The notes beneath the pieces were generated by a model. The model saw only the letters and a program-made list of their open reading frames with translations. It searched no databases and was not told the origin of the DNA. 5,025 nt of DNA from Gemmatimonadales bacterium. GTDB taxonomy: Bacteria > Gemmatimonadota > Gemmatimonadetes > Palauibacterales > Palauibacteraceae. Every line of letters begins with the position of its first letter. Position 1 is the stretch's first letter. Shown piece after piece: positions 1 to 5,025 of the stretch. Made by a program: the position numbers and the translations under genes. The stretch covers positions 1 to 5,025 of the forward strand of contig JAUWDL010000134.1 in NCBI GenBank assembly GCA_030608825.1, written 5' to 3'.

Positions 1-361
1 TCTCCCACTCGCCGCCGAAGCGTTGCATGAAGCGCTCCGCGCCTGCTGGCGTGTCCTGGTAGAGGACGCCGAGGATCCGGACGTCCGAGTCGTCGTAGAC
101 CTCGGTGGCACGGACCAGCGCGGGGTGTTCCTGTCGGCAGGGAATGCACCAGGACGCCCAGAAGTTCAGGACGACGACCTGCGCGTCCAGCCCCGCGAGC
201 GTCAGTGAATCCCCCGCCATCGTCTCGAGGTGGAACTCCGGCGCTGCTTCGCCGACGATCGCCGAAGGCAGAACCTGCACATTTCGGGTGAGGCCGAAGG
301 CGAGCAGGGCCAGCGCGGGGATCGGGAGGATCGGGATCAGCCAACGGCCGAAGCGCTTCAC
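1..361 (-). CDS. ccmG: CcmG/DsbE thiol:disulfide oxidoreductase, 3' end cut off
   Basis: Membrane-anchored, outward-facing thioredoxin that reduces apocytochrome CXXCH cysteines (or their partner CcmH) before heme attachment. The 120 visible residues show a short basic start, a hydrophobic anchor at about residues 8-25, a GEAAPEF segment at 37-43 typical of the TlpA/DsbE/CcmG family, and the active site FWASWCIPC with cysteines 72 and 75. A family-typical ILGVLYQD strand follows at 96-103. The cis-proline region and C-terminus lie beyond the window, so the usual length of about 170-180 residues cannot be confirmed. The start is a GTG at 361-359 that overlaps the ccmF stop by four bases (GTGA). 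A Shine-Dalgarno-like AGAGGA lies 9 bases upstream, inside the ccmF tail. A generic TlpA-like protein is the alternative, but its position directly after ccmF favours CcmG. Confidence 0.93.
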   Translation of the reverse strand, partial: MKRFGRWLIPILPIPALALLAFGLTRNVQVLPSAIVGEAAPEFHLETMAGDSLTLAGLDAQVVVLNFWASWCIPCRQEHPALVRATEVYDDSDVRILGVLYQDTPAGAERFMQRFGGEWE

Positions 362-2448
362 GACGCGCTTTCCTCTTCGCCTACCGTCACCGCCTCTTCC
401 CCACGCCCGGCATCTCCGGCATCCCCGCTATCGGCGATCAGCAGTGAATCGGCCATCGGAGCCGAGCCGGCCAAGTCCGCCGCCAGCTCGGGCAGGTAGG
501 CCGGCCGGCCGTGAGGCCAGATCGCGATGAGGGCGCCGATCCCGACGATGAGCCCACCGATCCAGAGCCACGCCACCGCGGGGTTCACGATCGCACGAAG
601 CGTGGCGTGCTCTCCGTTCTCAGAGTCGAACGCCATGAGCGTGAGGTAGAGATCCTTCGACAATGAGGTCACCACGGCGGGCGTCGCGATCGGCTGCTGC
701 GAGGTCGGGTAGTAGTTCATGCGCGGCTGCTGCACGCCCAGGTAGCGGTCCCCCCTCCACGCCTGGAAGTTGCCTCCGACAACGAAGCGCTGCGCCTCTT
801 CTCGCGTGAAGATCTCGTCGAACTGCAACCGGAACTCCCCGATCTCGAGCTGCTCGCCCTGCCTCAGCGTGACCTCGCGCTCGTACTTCCAGCTGCCCGA
901 TATGGCGAGGCCGACGGCGATCACCACGATGCCGGTATGCACGACGTAGCCGCCGTAGCGCCTCCCGTTACGGGTGAACAGGTCCAGGAAGGCGAGCGCC
1001 GCCGGCCGGCCTGATATCCGTCGGCGCGCGGACACGCCCTTCCTGAACTCCTCCACGATCGTGGCGAACACGAAGCCGGCGAAGCCGAACGTGACCAGCG
1101 GGTAGACCCGGCGTACCCCGAGGAGGAAGATCACGGCGGCGACCGCCACGCCCACCGCCGTCGGAAGCCAGAAGCTACGCCTCAGCTTCTCCGCCGAGGT
1201 CCGGCGCCAGGGCAAGGCGGGCCCGACCCCCATGAGAAACAGGAGAAGGAGGGCCAACGGCGTGAAGACCATGTCGAAGTAGGGCGGGCCCACGCTGATC
1301 CTCTCGTTCCTGGTCCACTCCACGATGAGTGGAAACACGGTGCCGAGAAGGACCGTGAAGGTGAGGGCGACGAAGATCAGGTTGTTGACGATGAAGGCGC
1401 TCTCGCGAGACACGACGCCGTCCAGCGTGCCGGGGGCGTGCAAGCGGTCGCTTCGCCAGGCGATCAACAGGAAGGAGCCCAGCGTGAGGAGAGCGATGAA
1501 GCCGAGGAAGAGGGGGCCGATCACCCCCTCCGTGAACGCGTGCACGGAATCCAGAATGCCGGAGCGGGTGAGGAAGGTCCCGAACAGCGTCAGGATGAAG
1601 GTGCCGATGATGAGGGTCAGGTTCCAGGTCTTGAGCATCCCCCGCCGCTCCTGGACCATCACGGAGTGGAGAAACGCGGTCGCCGTCAGCCACGGCAGGA
1701 ACGAGGCGTTCTCGACCGGATCCCATGCCCAATAGCCTCCCCAGCCGAGCACCTCGTACGACCACCAGGCGCCGCCGATGACGCCGAGCGAGAGAAACGC
1801 CCAGGCGGCGATCATCCAGCGGCGCGCATCCCGCAGCCAGGTCGCTTCGAGGTTTCCGCTCAGCAGGGCTCCGATGGCGAACGCGAACGGGACGGTGAGT
1901 CCGACGAAGCCGAGGTAGAGGAGCGGTGGATGCAGCCCCATCAGCGGATGGTTCTGCAGCAACGGATTCGGTCCCGGCCCGTTCTCGGGCGTCGGGATGA
2001 TGAGCCCGAACGGGTTGGCGGGGCCGACGAGCAGGCCAAAGAAGAAGATGCCGACAAAGCCCAGGGTGCCGAGGACGAACGGCGTCAGGCCGTCCGTTTC
2101 CCGGCGCCGCACGAAGGCCACCAGGGCCGCGTAGCCCGAGAGGATCCAGCCCCAGAAGAGGATGGAGCCGTCCAGGCTGCTCCAGAGGGAGATCGCGGTG
2201 TAGTAGCTCGGCGTCTCGCGGCTCCCGACCCGAGACACGTATTCGACGCTGAAGTCGTGGGTGAGAAGCGCCGCCTCCATGGTCACGATCGCCGCCGTCA
2301 TGGCCACGAAGGTGAAGTAGGTCGCTCGGCGGGATGCGTCGATCAGGGCGGGCCGGTTCCTGAAGCCTCCGATGAGGCCCGTCAAAGTGGTGATCACCGC
2401 CCCGAGGAGGGCAGCGATCACGGAGGCGTAGCCGAGCGTGCTCAACAC
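358..2448 (-). CDS. ccmF: CcmF, heme lyase subunit of the cytochrome c maturation system
   Basis: Polytopic inner-membrane protein of the heme handling (HHP) family that takes heme from holo-CcmE and, with CcmH, ligates it to apocytochrome c. It has 696 residues; E. coli CcmF has about 650. The tryptophan-rich WWD motif is at about residues 236-254 (WGGYWAWDPVEN). Histidines in family-typical contexts are at 173 (GLHPPLLYLG), 261 (FLHSV), 303 (SVHAF) and 504 (VVHTG), which match the four heme-ligand histidines described for E. coli CcmF. LTRSGILDSVHAF at 293-305 is also diagnostic. A large outward-facing domain spans about 519-616, followed by a last membrane segment at about 623-645. The final 45 or so residues form an acidic, Ala/Gly/Ser-rich tail. 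The start codon is GTG at 2448-2446; an in-frame TAG eight codons or fewer upstream excludes a longer protein. AGAGAGG at 2459-2465 is the likely ribosome binding site. NrfE (nitrite-reductase-specific paralogue) is an alternative, but the surrounding ccm genes argue for CcmF. Confidence 0.97.
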   Translation of the reverse strand: MLSTLGYASVIAALLGAVITTLTGLIGGFRNRPALIDASRRATYFTFVAMTAAIVTMEAALLTHDFSVEYVSRVGSRETPSYYTAISLWSSLDGSILFWGWILSGYAALVAFVRRRETDGLTPFVLGTLGFVGIFFFGLLVGPANPFGLIIPTPENGPGPNPLLQNHPLMGLHPPLLYLGFVGLTVPFAFAIGALLSGNLEATWLRDARRWMIAAWAFLSLGVIGGAWWSYEVLGWGGYWAWDPVENASFLPWLTATAFLHSVMVQERRGMLKTWNLTLIIGTFILTLFGTFLTRSGILDSVHAFTEGVIGPLFLGFIALLTLGSFLLIAWRSDRLHAPGTLDGVVSRESAFIVNNLIFVALTFTVLLGTVFPLIVEWTRNERISVGPPYFDMVFTPLALLLLFLMGVGPALPWRRTSAEKLRRSFWLPTAVGVAVAAVIFLLGVRRVYPLVTFGFAGFVFATIVEEFRKGVSARRRISGRPAALAFLDLFTRNGRRYGGYVVHTGIVVIAVGLAISGSWKYEREVTLRQGEQLEIGEFRLQFDEIFTREEAQRFVVGGNFQAWRGDRYLGVQQPRMNYYPTSQQPIATPAVVTSLSKDLYLTLMAFDSENGEHATLRAIVNPAVAWLWIGGLIVGIGALIAIWPHGRPAYLPELAADLAGSAPMADSLLIADSGDAGDAGRGEEAVTVGEEESAS
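371..376 (-). promoter_or_regulatory. Ribosome binding site of ccmG
   Basis: AGAGGA on the minus strand lies 9 bases before the GTG at 361. It is encoded within the last codons of ccmF (the EEESAS end). It supports the GTG as the real start of ccmG even though no ATG is nearby, and it implies translational coupling with ccmF. Confidence 0.6.
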
Positions 2449-2457
2449 CGTGGCCCG

Positions 2458-2488
2458 GCCTCTCTAGTCGCCATCCGTTGGGAGAGGC
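2458..2488 (-). promoter_or_regulatory. Hairpin overlapping the ccmF ribosome binding site
   Basis: Perfect 7-bp inverted repeat: minus-strand arm GCCTCTC at 2488-2482 pairs with GAGAGGC at 2464-2458, with a 17-base loop. The first arm begins on the base after the ccmE stop codon, and the second overlaps AGAGAGG (2465-2459), the only good Shine-Dalgarno sequence for the ccmF GTG 10 bases further on. It fills nearly all of the 40-base ccmE-ccmF gap. There is no following run of T, so it is not a standard terminator. A role in coupling or limiting ccmF translation is inference; the pairing itself is seen in the sequence. Confidence 0.4.
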
Positions 2489-2938
2489 TCAACCTCCCGC
2501 TTCCTCGTCGATCAGCGAGCGATACACCTCGCGCGGGTGCTCGCCCTCCTTCGGAGGCCGATACTCGTTGGAGTGCTTGACCATCACGTTGTGGGAGCGG
2601 AAGACGCCGTCCTCACGATAGGAGCCCTCGACCACGACCCCCATCCCCTCGGAGAACATCGCAGGTGGCGCCCCGCTGCTCTCGACGGGAAGCTCCGTCT
2701 CTCCGTCCGTGATCACGAAGAAAAGCCGCCCGACATCGGGGTTCCAGTCCACGGACTCGGGCTTGACCTGTCCGCCCAGCCTCAGCGGTGCGCCGTACAC
2801 CTCCGCCCCCTTCGCCTCGAGCTCCGTCGGGGTGAGAAAGTAGACGACGTTCTCGCGCAGCCCGCCCGCAACGAGCAGGGTGATCGCGCCGGCGATCGCA
2901 ACGAGACCGAGTCCTATCCAGACCCGCCTTCTATTCAT
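2489..2938 (-). CDS. ccmE: CcmE, periplasmic heme chaperone
   Basis: Binds heme covalently on the outer face of the inner membrane after loading by CcmC and hands it to CcmF. The 149-residue protein is of normal length for the family (about 140-160). It begins MNRRR, followed by an uncleaved signal anchor at about residues 6-26, then an OB-fold-type beta domain containing LRLGGQVKPESV (52-63), FFVITDGE (73-80) and the family hallmark MFSEGMGVVVEGSY (94-107). The heme-binding histidine is H122 and the axial tyrosine Y126 in KHSNEYRPP, the standard HxxxY form rather than the CxxxY variant known from some archaea and delta-type bacteria. The ATG at 2938 overlaps the ccmD stop by one base (TGATG). 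A GGAG at 2950-2947 lies 8 bases upstream. The C-terminus is a flexible charged tail. Confidence 0.97.
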   Translation of the reverse strand: MNRRRVWIGLGLVAIAGAITLLVAGGLRENVVYFLTPTELEAKGAEVYGAPLRLGGQVKPESVDWNPDVGRLFFVITDGETELPVESSGAPPAMFSEGMGVVVEGSYREDGVFRSHNVMVKHSNEYRPPKEGEHPREVYRSLIDEEAGG

Positions 2939-3108
2939 CAGTTCGACTCCGTTTCTTCGTCTGCATGAGGTGTTGCCGGGGCCGATTCGAGCGCTCGTCG
3001 AGCGTCCGCGGAGCGCCTGTTCAGGCGCCAGACGTACCAGGCGAGCACGGCCCAGGTGATCAGATACCCGGCCACCATGAAAGGGGTGCCGGTGGGTTGC
3101 CCTTCCAT
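2938..3108 (-). CDS. ccmD: CcmD, small membrane protein of the heme release complex
   Basis: A 56-residue protein sitting exactly where ccmD is expected, between ccmC and ccmE. CcmD is required for release of holo-CcmE from CcmC and associates with the CcmABC complex. It has one hydrophobic segment at about residues 10-27 (MVAGYLITWAVLAWYVW), a conserved-type tyrosine at 15 in the GY position, and a basic stretch right after it (RLNRRSADARR), as in the family. The tail is acidic (ADEETESN). The start is ATG 3108-3106, preceded by a strong GGAGAGAGG at 3126-3118. The stop TGA shares its last base with the ccmE ATG. CcmD sequences are poorly conserved, so the name rests on size, topology and position more than on motifs. 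Confidence 0.9.
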   Translation of the reverse strand: MEGQPTGTPFMVAGYLITWAVLAWYVWRLNRRSADARRALESAPATPHADEETESN

Positions 3109-3117
3109 CTTCTACCG

Positions 3118-3126
3118 CCTCTCTCC
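3118..3126 (-). promoter_or_regulatory. Ribosome binding site of ccmD
   Basis: GGAGAGAGG on the minus strand ends 9 bases before the ATG at 3108. It decides the start of this very short gene, and it sits in the 38-base gap after the ccmC stop. Its first GGAG could pair with an upstream CTCC (a 4-bp stem with a 5-base loop), but that structure is weak. Confidence 0.6.
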
Positions 3127-3146
3127 GTCGGGGAGTCCGTGCATCT

Positions 3147-3851
3147 CTACGTGATCCTTCCGTCGTCCCGCGTGAGCCGGAGCTCTTCCACGTGGCGCTC
3201 CGCGACCGCCAGCCGATATCGCCGCAGCATGAGGTAGACGTACAGGAGCGTGAAGGCGGCTACGTTCAGCAACAGGACGTACACGAACTCGCCAGCCATC
3301 GAGCGAGGGCTCGATGGGGGTTGGTGCAACGTTCGCCACCAGAGGACCGAGAGATAGACGATCGGCACATCCACGAACCCGATGATTCCGATGATCGCCG
3401 ACCAGCGGGCCCGTTTCTCGGGATCGTCGGCGAACGATCGCACGACGAGATATCCGACGTAGATCATCAGCATGATCGCCGTCGTCGTCAGACGCGGGTC
3501 CCAGGTCCACCAGACGCCCCAGGTCGGCTTCCCCCACAGGGAGCCGAGCACGAGCGCGAGCGCGGTGAAGACGATGCCGATCTCCGCGGCGCTGACCGCC
3601 AGCAGGTCCCACTTGGGATCCCGCTGGATCAGATAGAGCACGCTCATCACGAAGACCACGAAGAACGAGAGCATCGCCAGCCAGGCCGCCGGCACGTGCA
3701 CGTACAGGAGCCGCTGCACCTCGCCCTGAAGCGCGTCGGCAGGGACCAGAAACAGCCCGGCAGCGCTGCCGGCGGCGACGACGAGCAGGGTCGCGGTACC
3801 CAGAAGCCGCGCGCGTCCGGGGTTCGGTTGAGGCAGATCGGTAATCGTCAT
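3147..3851 (-). CDS. ccmC: CcmC, heme transfer protein loading CcmE
   Basis: Six-span inner-membrane protein of the heme handling family that presents heme to CcmE for covalent attachment. At 234 residues it is close to the usual 230-250. The WWD motif is clear at about residues 106-122 (WGKPTWGVWWTWDPRLT). The two flanking histidines expected to ligand heme are H52 (YVHVPAAW) and H176 (WWRTLHQPP). Hydrophobic segments are seen at about 18-37, 55-75, 87-105, 123-139, 151-170 and 188-210, ending in a basic region (LRRYR). The reading frame stays open far upstream, to 4145, but that stretch lies inside ccmB in another frame. The chosen ATG at 3851 overlaps the ccmB stop by four bases (ATGA), directly after GGAGGA, which leaves almost no spacer, so initiation probably relies on coupling with ccmB. 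CcsA/ResC-type proteins share the WWD motif, but the size and neighbours specify CcmC. Confidence 0.97.
   Translation of the reverse strand: MTITDLPQPNPGRARLLGTATLLVVAAGSAAGLFLVPADALQGEVQRLLYVHVPAAWLAMLSFFVVFVMSVLYLIQRDPKWDLLAVSAAEIGIVFTALALVLGSLWGKPTWGVWWTWDPRLTTTAIMLMIYVGYLVVRSFADDPEKRARWSAIIGIIGFVDVPIVYLSVLWWRTLHQPPSSPRSMAGEFVYVLLLNVAAFTLLYVYLMLRRYRLAVAERHVEELRLTRDDGRIT
3296..3317. repeat. Perfect 9-bp inverted repeat inside ccmC
   Basis: CCATCGAGC at 3296-3304 and GCTCGATGG at 3309-3317 are perfect reverse complements separated by four bases (GAGG on the plus strand, CCTC in the transcript). The element codes for residues 179-186 of CcmC, in the outward loop just after heme-ligand candidate H176, a part of the protein that varies between relatives. 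It lacks a T-run and lies mid-gene, so it is not a conventional terminator. Confidence 0.75.
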
Positions 3852-4531
3852 TCCTCCAGCACCAGGGGATAGATCCAAACACAAACGACGAAGAATATGA
3901 TGTCGAACGAGATGAGCAAGCGGATCCAGCCTCCGATCCGGTCCAGCGGGTCGCCCGCCAGGGCCAGCGTCGTGCCGTTGACCGCTCCGAGGAAAACCGG
4001 CACGAGCGCCGGGAAGAGCAGGAGCGGCAGCATCAGCTCGCGGGCTCTCAGGTGCTGCGTCAGGGAGGCGTAGAACGTCCCGATCACCGAGAAGCCGAAC
4101 GTTCCCAGCAGAGTGATGCCGACGAAGAGCGGGAAGCGTCCCCACGGCTCGAGCTGCAGCAGCACCGAGGCGACCGGGACCAGAACCACCTCGAGCACCA
4201 CGAGCATCGAGAAGTTCGCCAGGAGCTTTCCGAGATAGATCGCCCGGATCTCACCCGGATACATCCGAAGCCCGTCGAGGCCGCCCGCCACCTCCTCGCT
4301 CTGGAAGGTGCGACCGAGCGAGAGCATGCCGGTGAAGGCGATCGCGATCCACAGGAGGCCGCCGCCCAGGCGGGAGAGCGTGGCCGTGTCGGGGCCGATC
4401 GCGAACCCGAACAGGAAGAGCACCAGCGCCGCGAAGAAGACCATCGCGCTGAAGCTCTGCTTCGTCCGCAGCTCGATGAGCAGGTCTTTCCAGAGGATCG
4501 CCCACGTGCGGAGGGCCAGCGAGCTCTTCAT
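3848..4531 (-). CDS. ccmB: CcmB, membrane subunit of the CcmAB heme-release ABC complex
   Basis: Integral membrane partner of the ATPase CcmA; together with CcmC and CcmD they use ATP to release holo-CcmE. The 227 residues match the family (E. coli about 220). A cytoplasmic amphipathic N-terminus (WKDLLIELRTKQ, 14-25) precedes about six membrane segments, at roughly 28-46, 56-73, 102-124, 133-157, 168-190 and 203-223. Family-type motifs are FQSEEVAGGLDGLRMYPGE (76-94), whose acidic coupling loop faces CcmA, and LMLPLLLFPALVPVFLGA (167-183). The ATG at 4531 overlaps the ccmA stop by four bases (ATGA). No clear Shine-Dalgarno sequence precedes it, so translation likely depends on ribosomes finishing ccmA. 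The ccmC start overlaps its own end in the same way. Confidence 0.96.
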   Translation of the reverse strand: MKSSLALRTWAILWKDLLIELRTKQSFSAMVFFAALVLFLFGFAIGPDTATLSRLGGGLLWIAIAFTGMLSLGRTFQSEEVAGGLDGLRMYPGEIRAIYLGKLLANFSMLVVLEVVLVPVASVLLQLEPWGRFPLFVGITLLGTFGFSVIGTFYASLTQHLRARELMLPLLLFPALVPVFLGAVNGTTLALAGDPLDRIGGWIRLLISFDIIFFVVCVWIYPLVLEE

Positions 4532-5025
4532 CCGGCGGGCACCACGGGCTGCGGATCCAGGTCTGCGGGCTGCGGATCAAGGTCTGCGGGTTCCAGCTCC
4601 TCGGGCCTGCAGTACCGACGGAGGCGGCCGGCCTGCAGAACGGCCACGCGATCCGCCTTGCGGAGGGCCAGGCCCCGTCGATGCGTGGCGAGAAGCACGG
4701 TTCCCCCGCCGGCCCTCCACTCATCCACGAAATCGTCCACCATTCGAATTCCGTCCGAATCCAGGCTCGCGTACGGCTCGTCGAGGAGGACGAGGTCGAG
4801 GCGTCGCATGAGGAGTGTCGCGAAGGCGAGCCGCTTCTGCATGCCGGAGGAGAATTCGCGCGCCCTTTGCTCGCTCACGTGGTCCAGCCCCACCTTGGCC
4901 AGAGCGGCTCGAAGCCGGGCCTCGTCGACGCTGACCCCGCCCATCCAGGCCGCGAACCGCAGGTTCTCGAGGGCGCTGAGATCGCCGTACAGGTGGCCGT
5001 GCGCCGAGAGGAGCCCGGTGCGGCA
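4528..5025 (-). CDS. ccmA: CcmA, ATPase of the cytochrome c maturation ABC complex, 5' end cut off
   Basis: Cytoplasmic ABC ATPase that drives holo-CcmE release with CcmB. The window contains the last 165 residues; the start and Walker A loop lie beyond 5025. Numbering from the first visible residue, the features are a Q-loop region LLSAHGHLYGDLSALENLRF (5-24), the ABC signature FSSGM (58-62), Walker B LDLVLLDEP (76-84), D-loop ASLD (86-89) and H-loop histidine 115 (LLATHR). LYGDLSALENL is characteristic of CcmA. The visible Q-loop position carries histidine where many ABC proteins have glutamine. An ATG at 4944 could be taken for a start, but conserved sequence continues in frame upstream of it. 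The C-terminus carries a short proline-rich tail made of two ADLDPQP copies, just before the stop shared with ccmB. Confidence 0.94.
   Translation of the reverse strand, partial: CRTGLLSAHGHLYGDLSALENLRFAAWMGGVSVDEARLRAALAKVGLDHVSEQRAREFSSGMQKRLAFATLLMRRLDLVLLDEPYASLDSDGIRMVDDFVDEWRAGGGTVLLATHRRGLALRKADRVAVLQAGRLRRYCRPEELEPADLDPQPADLDPQPVVPAG
4546..4587. repeat. Two tandem 21-bp copies at the end of ccmA
   Basis: Copies at 4546-4566 and 4567-4587 are identical except for one base (C at 4558, A at 4579). The unit is seven codons, so the duplication keeps the frame and writes ADLDPQP twice in the CcmA tail. The single difference is a silent CTG/CTT leucine change. It lies about 15 bases before the ccmB start codon and outside the ATPase core, where a length change would be tolerated. 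Confidence 0.9.

Noticed and set aside
1510..1530. 7-bp inverted repeat GAGGGGG / CCCCCTC with a 7-base loop inside ccmF
   Set aside because: It encodes the conserved-looking EGVIGPL stretch after H303. Gly and Pro codons in GC-rich DNA (GGG/CCC) readily give such pairing, and there is no T-run or gene boundary.
1438..2580. 380-residue open frame on the plus strand opposite ccmF
   Set aside because: Its product is a charged, low-complexity Glu/Arg/Gly-rich string with no motif, typical of the antisense frame of a GC-rich membrane-protein gene. The minus strand holds an unmistakable CcmF.
3109..3146. Possible hairpin in the ccmC-ccmD gap
   Set aside because: Only a 4-bp CTCC/GGAG stem can be formed, which is too weak to call a regulatory element.
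3192..3872. 226-residue plus-strand open frame opposite ccmC
   Set aside because: Highly charged His/Asp/Arg/Glu-rich product with no recognisable domain. It is an antisense shadow.
3112..3882. 256-residue minus-strand open frame overlapping ccmC
   Set aside because: It is a frame shadow of ccmC, Arg/Ala/Gly-rich and without motifs. The overlapping frame encodes a full CcmC with its WWD motif and histidines.
3852..4145. Upstream extension of the ccmC frame to 4145
   Set aside because: This part is the out-of-frame shadow of ccmB, is Arg/Pro-rich, and does not resemble CcmC. The ATG at 3851 with the ATGA overlap gives a normal-length protein.
4308..4811. 167-residue plus-strand open frame opposite ccmA/ccmB
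   Set aside because: Arg/Pro-rich with no motif and fully covered by two recognised genes on the other strand.
4942..4944. ATG at 4944 as the start of ccmA
   Set aside because: The frame continues upstream with the conserved CcmA Q-loop and LYGDLSALENL region up to the window edge, so this is an internal methionine.

Overview
The window is one compact stretch of a System I cytochrome c maturation (Ccm) operon, read entirely from the minus strand. In transcription order (right to left in the window) it holds ccmA (5' end cut off by the window edge), ccmB, ccmC, ccmD, ccmE, ccmF and ccmG (3' end cut off). This is the classical ccmABCDEFG order. A ccmH-type gene would be expected beyond position 1 but cannot be seen.

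Layout: ccmA 4528-5025, ccmB 3848-4531, ccmC 3147-3851, ccmD 2938-3108, ccmE 2489-2938, ccmF 358-2448, ccmG 1-361. Packing is very tight. Three junctions are 4-base stop/start overlaps (A/B, B/C, F/G), D/E share one base (TGATG), and the only gaps are 38 bases (C/D) and 40 bases (E/F). No internal promoter or terminator is apparent, so all seven are probably on one mRNA. No stretch over 300 bases lacks a gene. No tRNA, rRNA, insertion sequence, CRISPR array or phage gene was seen.

How the genes work together (family knowledge): CcmAB is an ABC-type ATPase and membrane pair that powers release of holo-CcmE from CcmC/CcmD. CcmC loads heme onto the CcmE histidine on the outer face of the inner membrane. 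CcmF takes heme from CcmE and ligates it to CXXCH motifs of apocytochromes. CcmG is a membrane-anchored thioredoxin that keeps the cysteines reduced. The signature residues of each step are visible: CcmC and CcmF WWD motifs and their flanking histidines, CcmE HxxxY, and CcmG WCxPC.

Organism: a GC-rich, didermic bacterium that makes c-type cytochromes. The gene order is shared by many Proteobacteria and by other phyla such as Gemmatimonadota. The window has no taxonomic marker, so I do not assign a lineage.

I found no previously undescribed system here. The points worth a second look are small: a hairpin that fills the ccmE-ccmF gap and would bury the ccmF ribosome binding site, a strong 9-bp hairpin inside ccmC, a fresh-looking 21-bp duplication in the ccmA tail, an acidic C-terminal extension on CcmF, and a non-glutamine Q-loop in CcmA.
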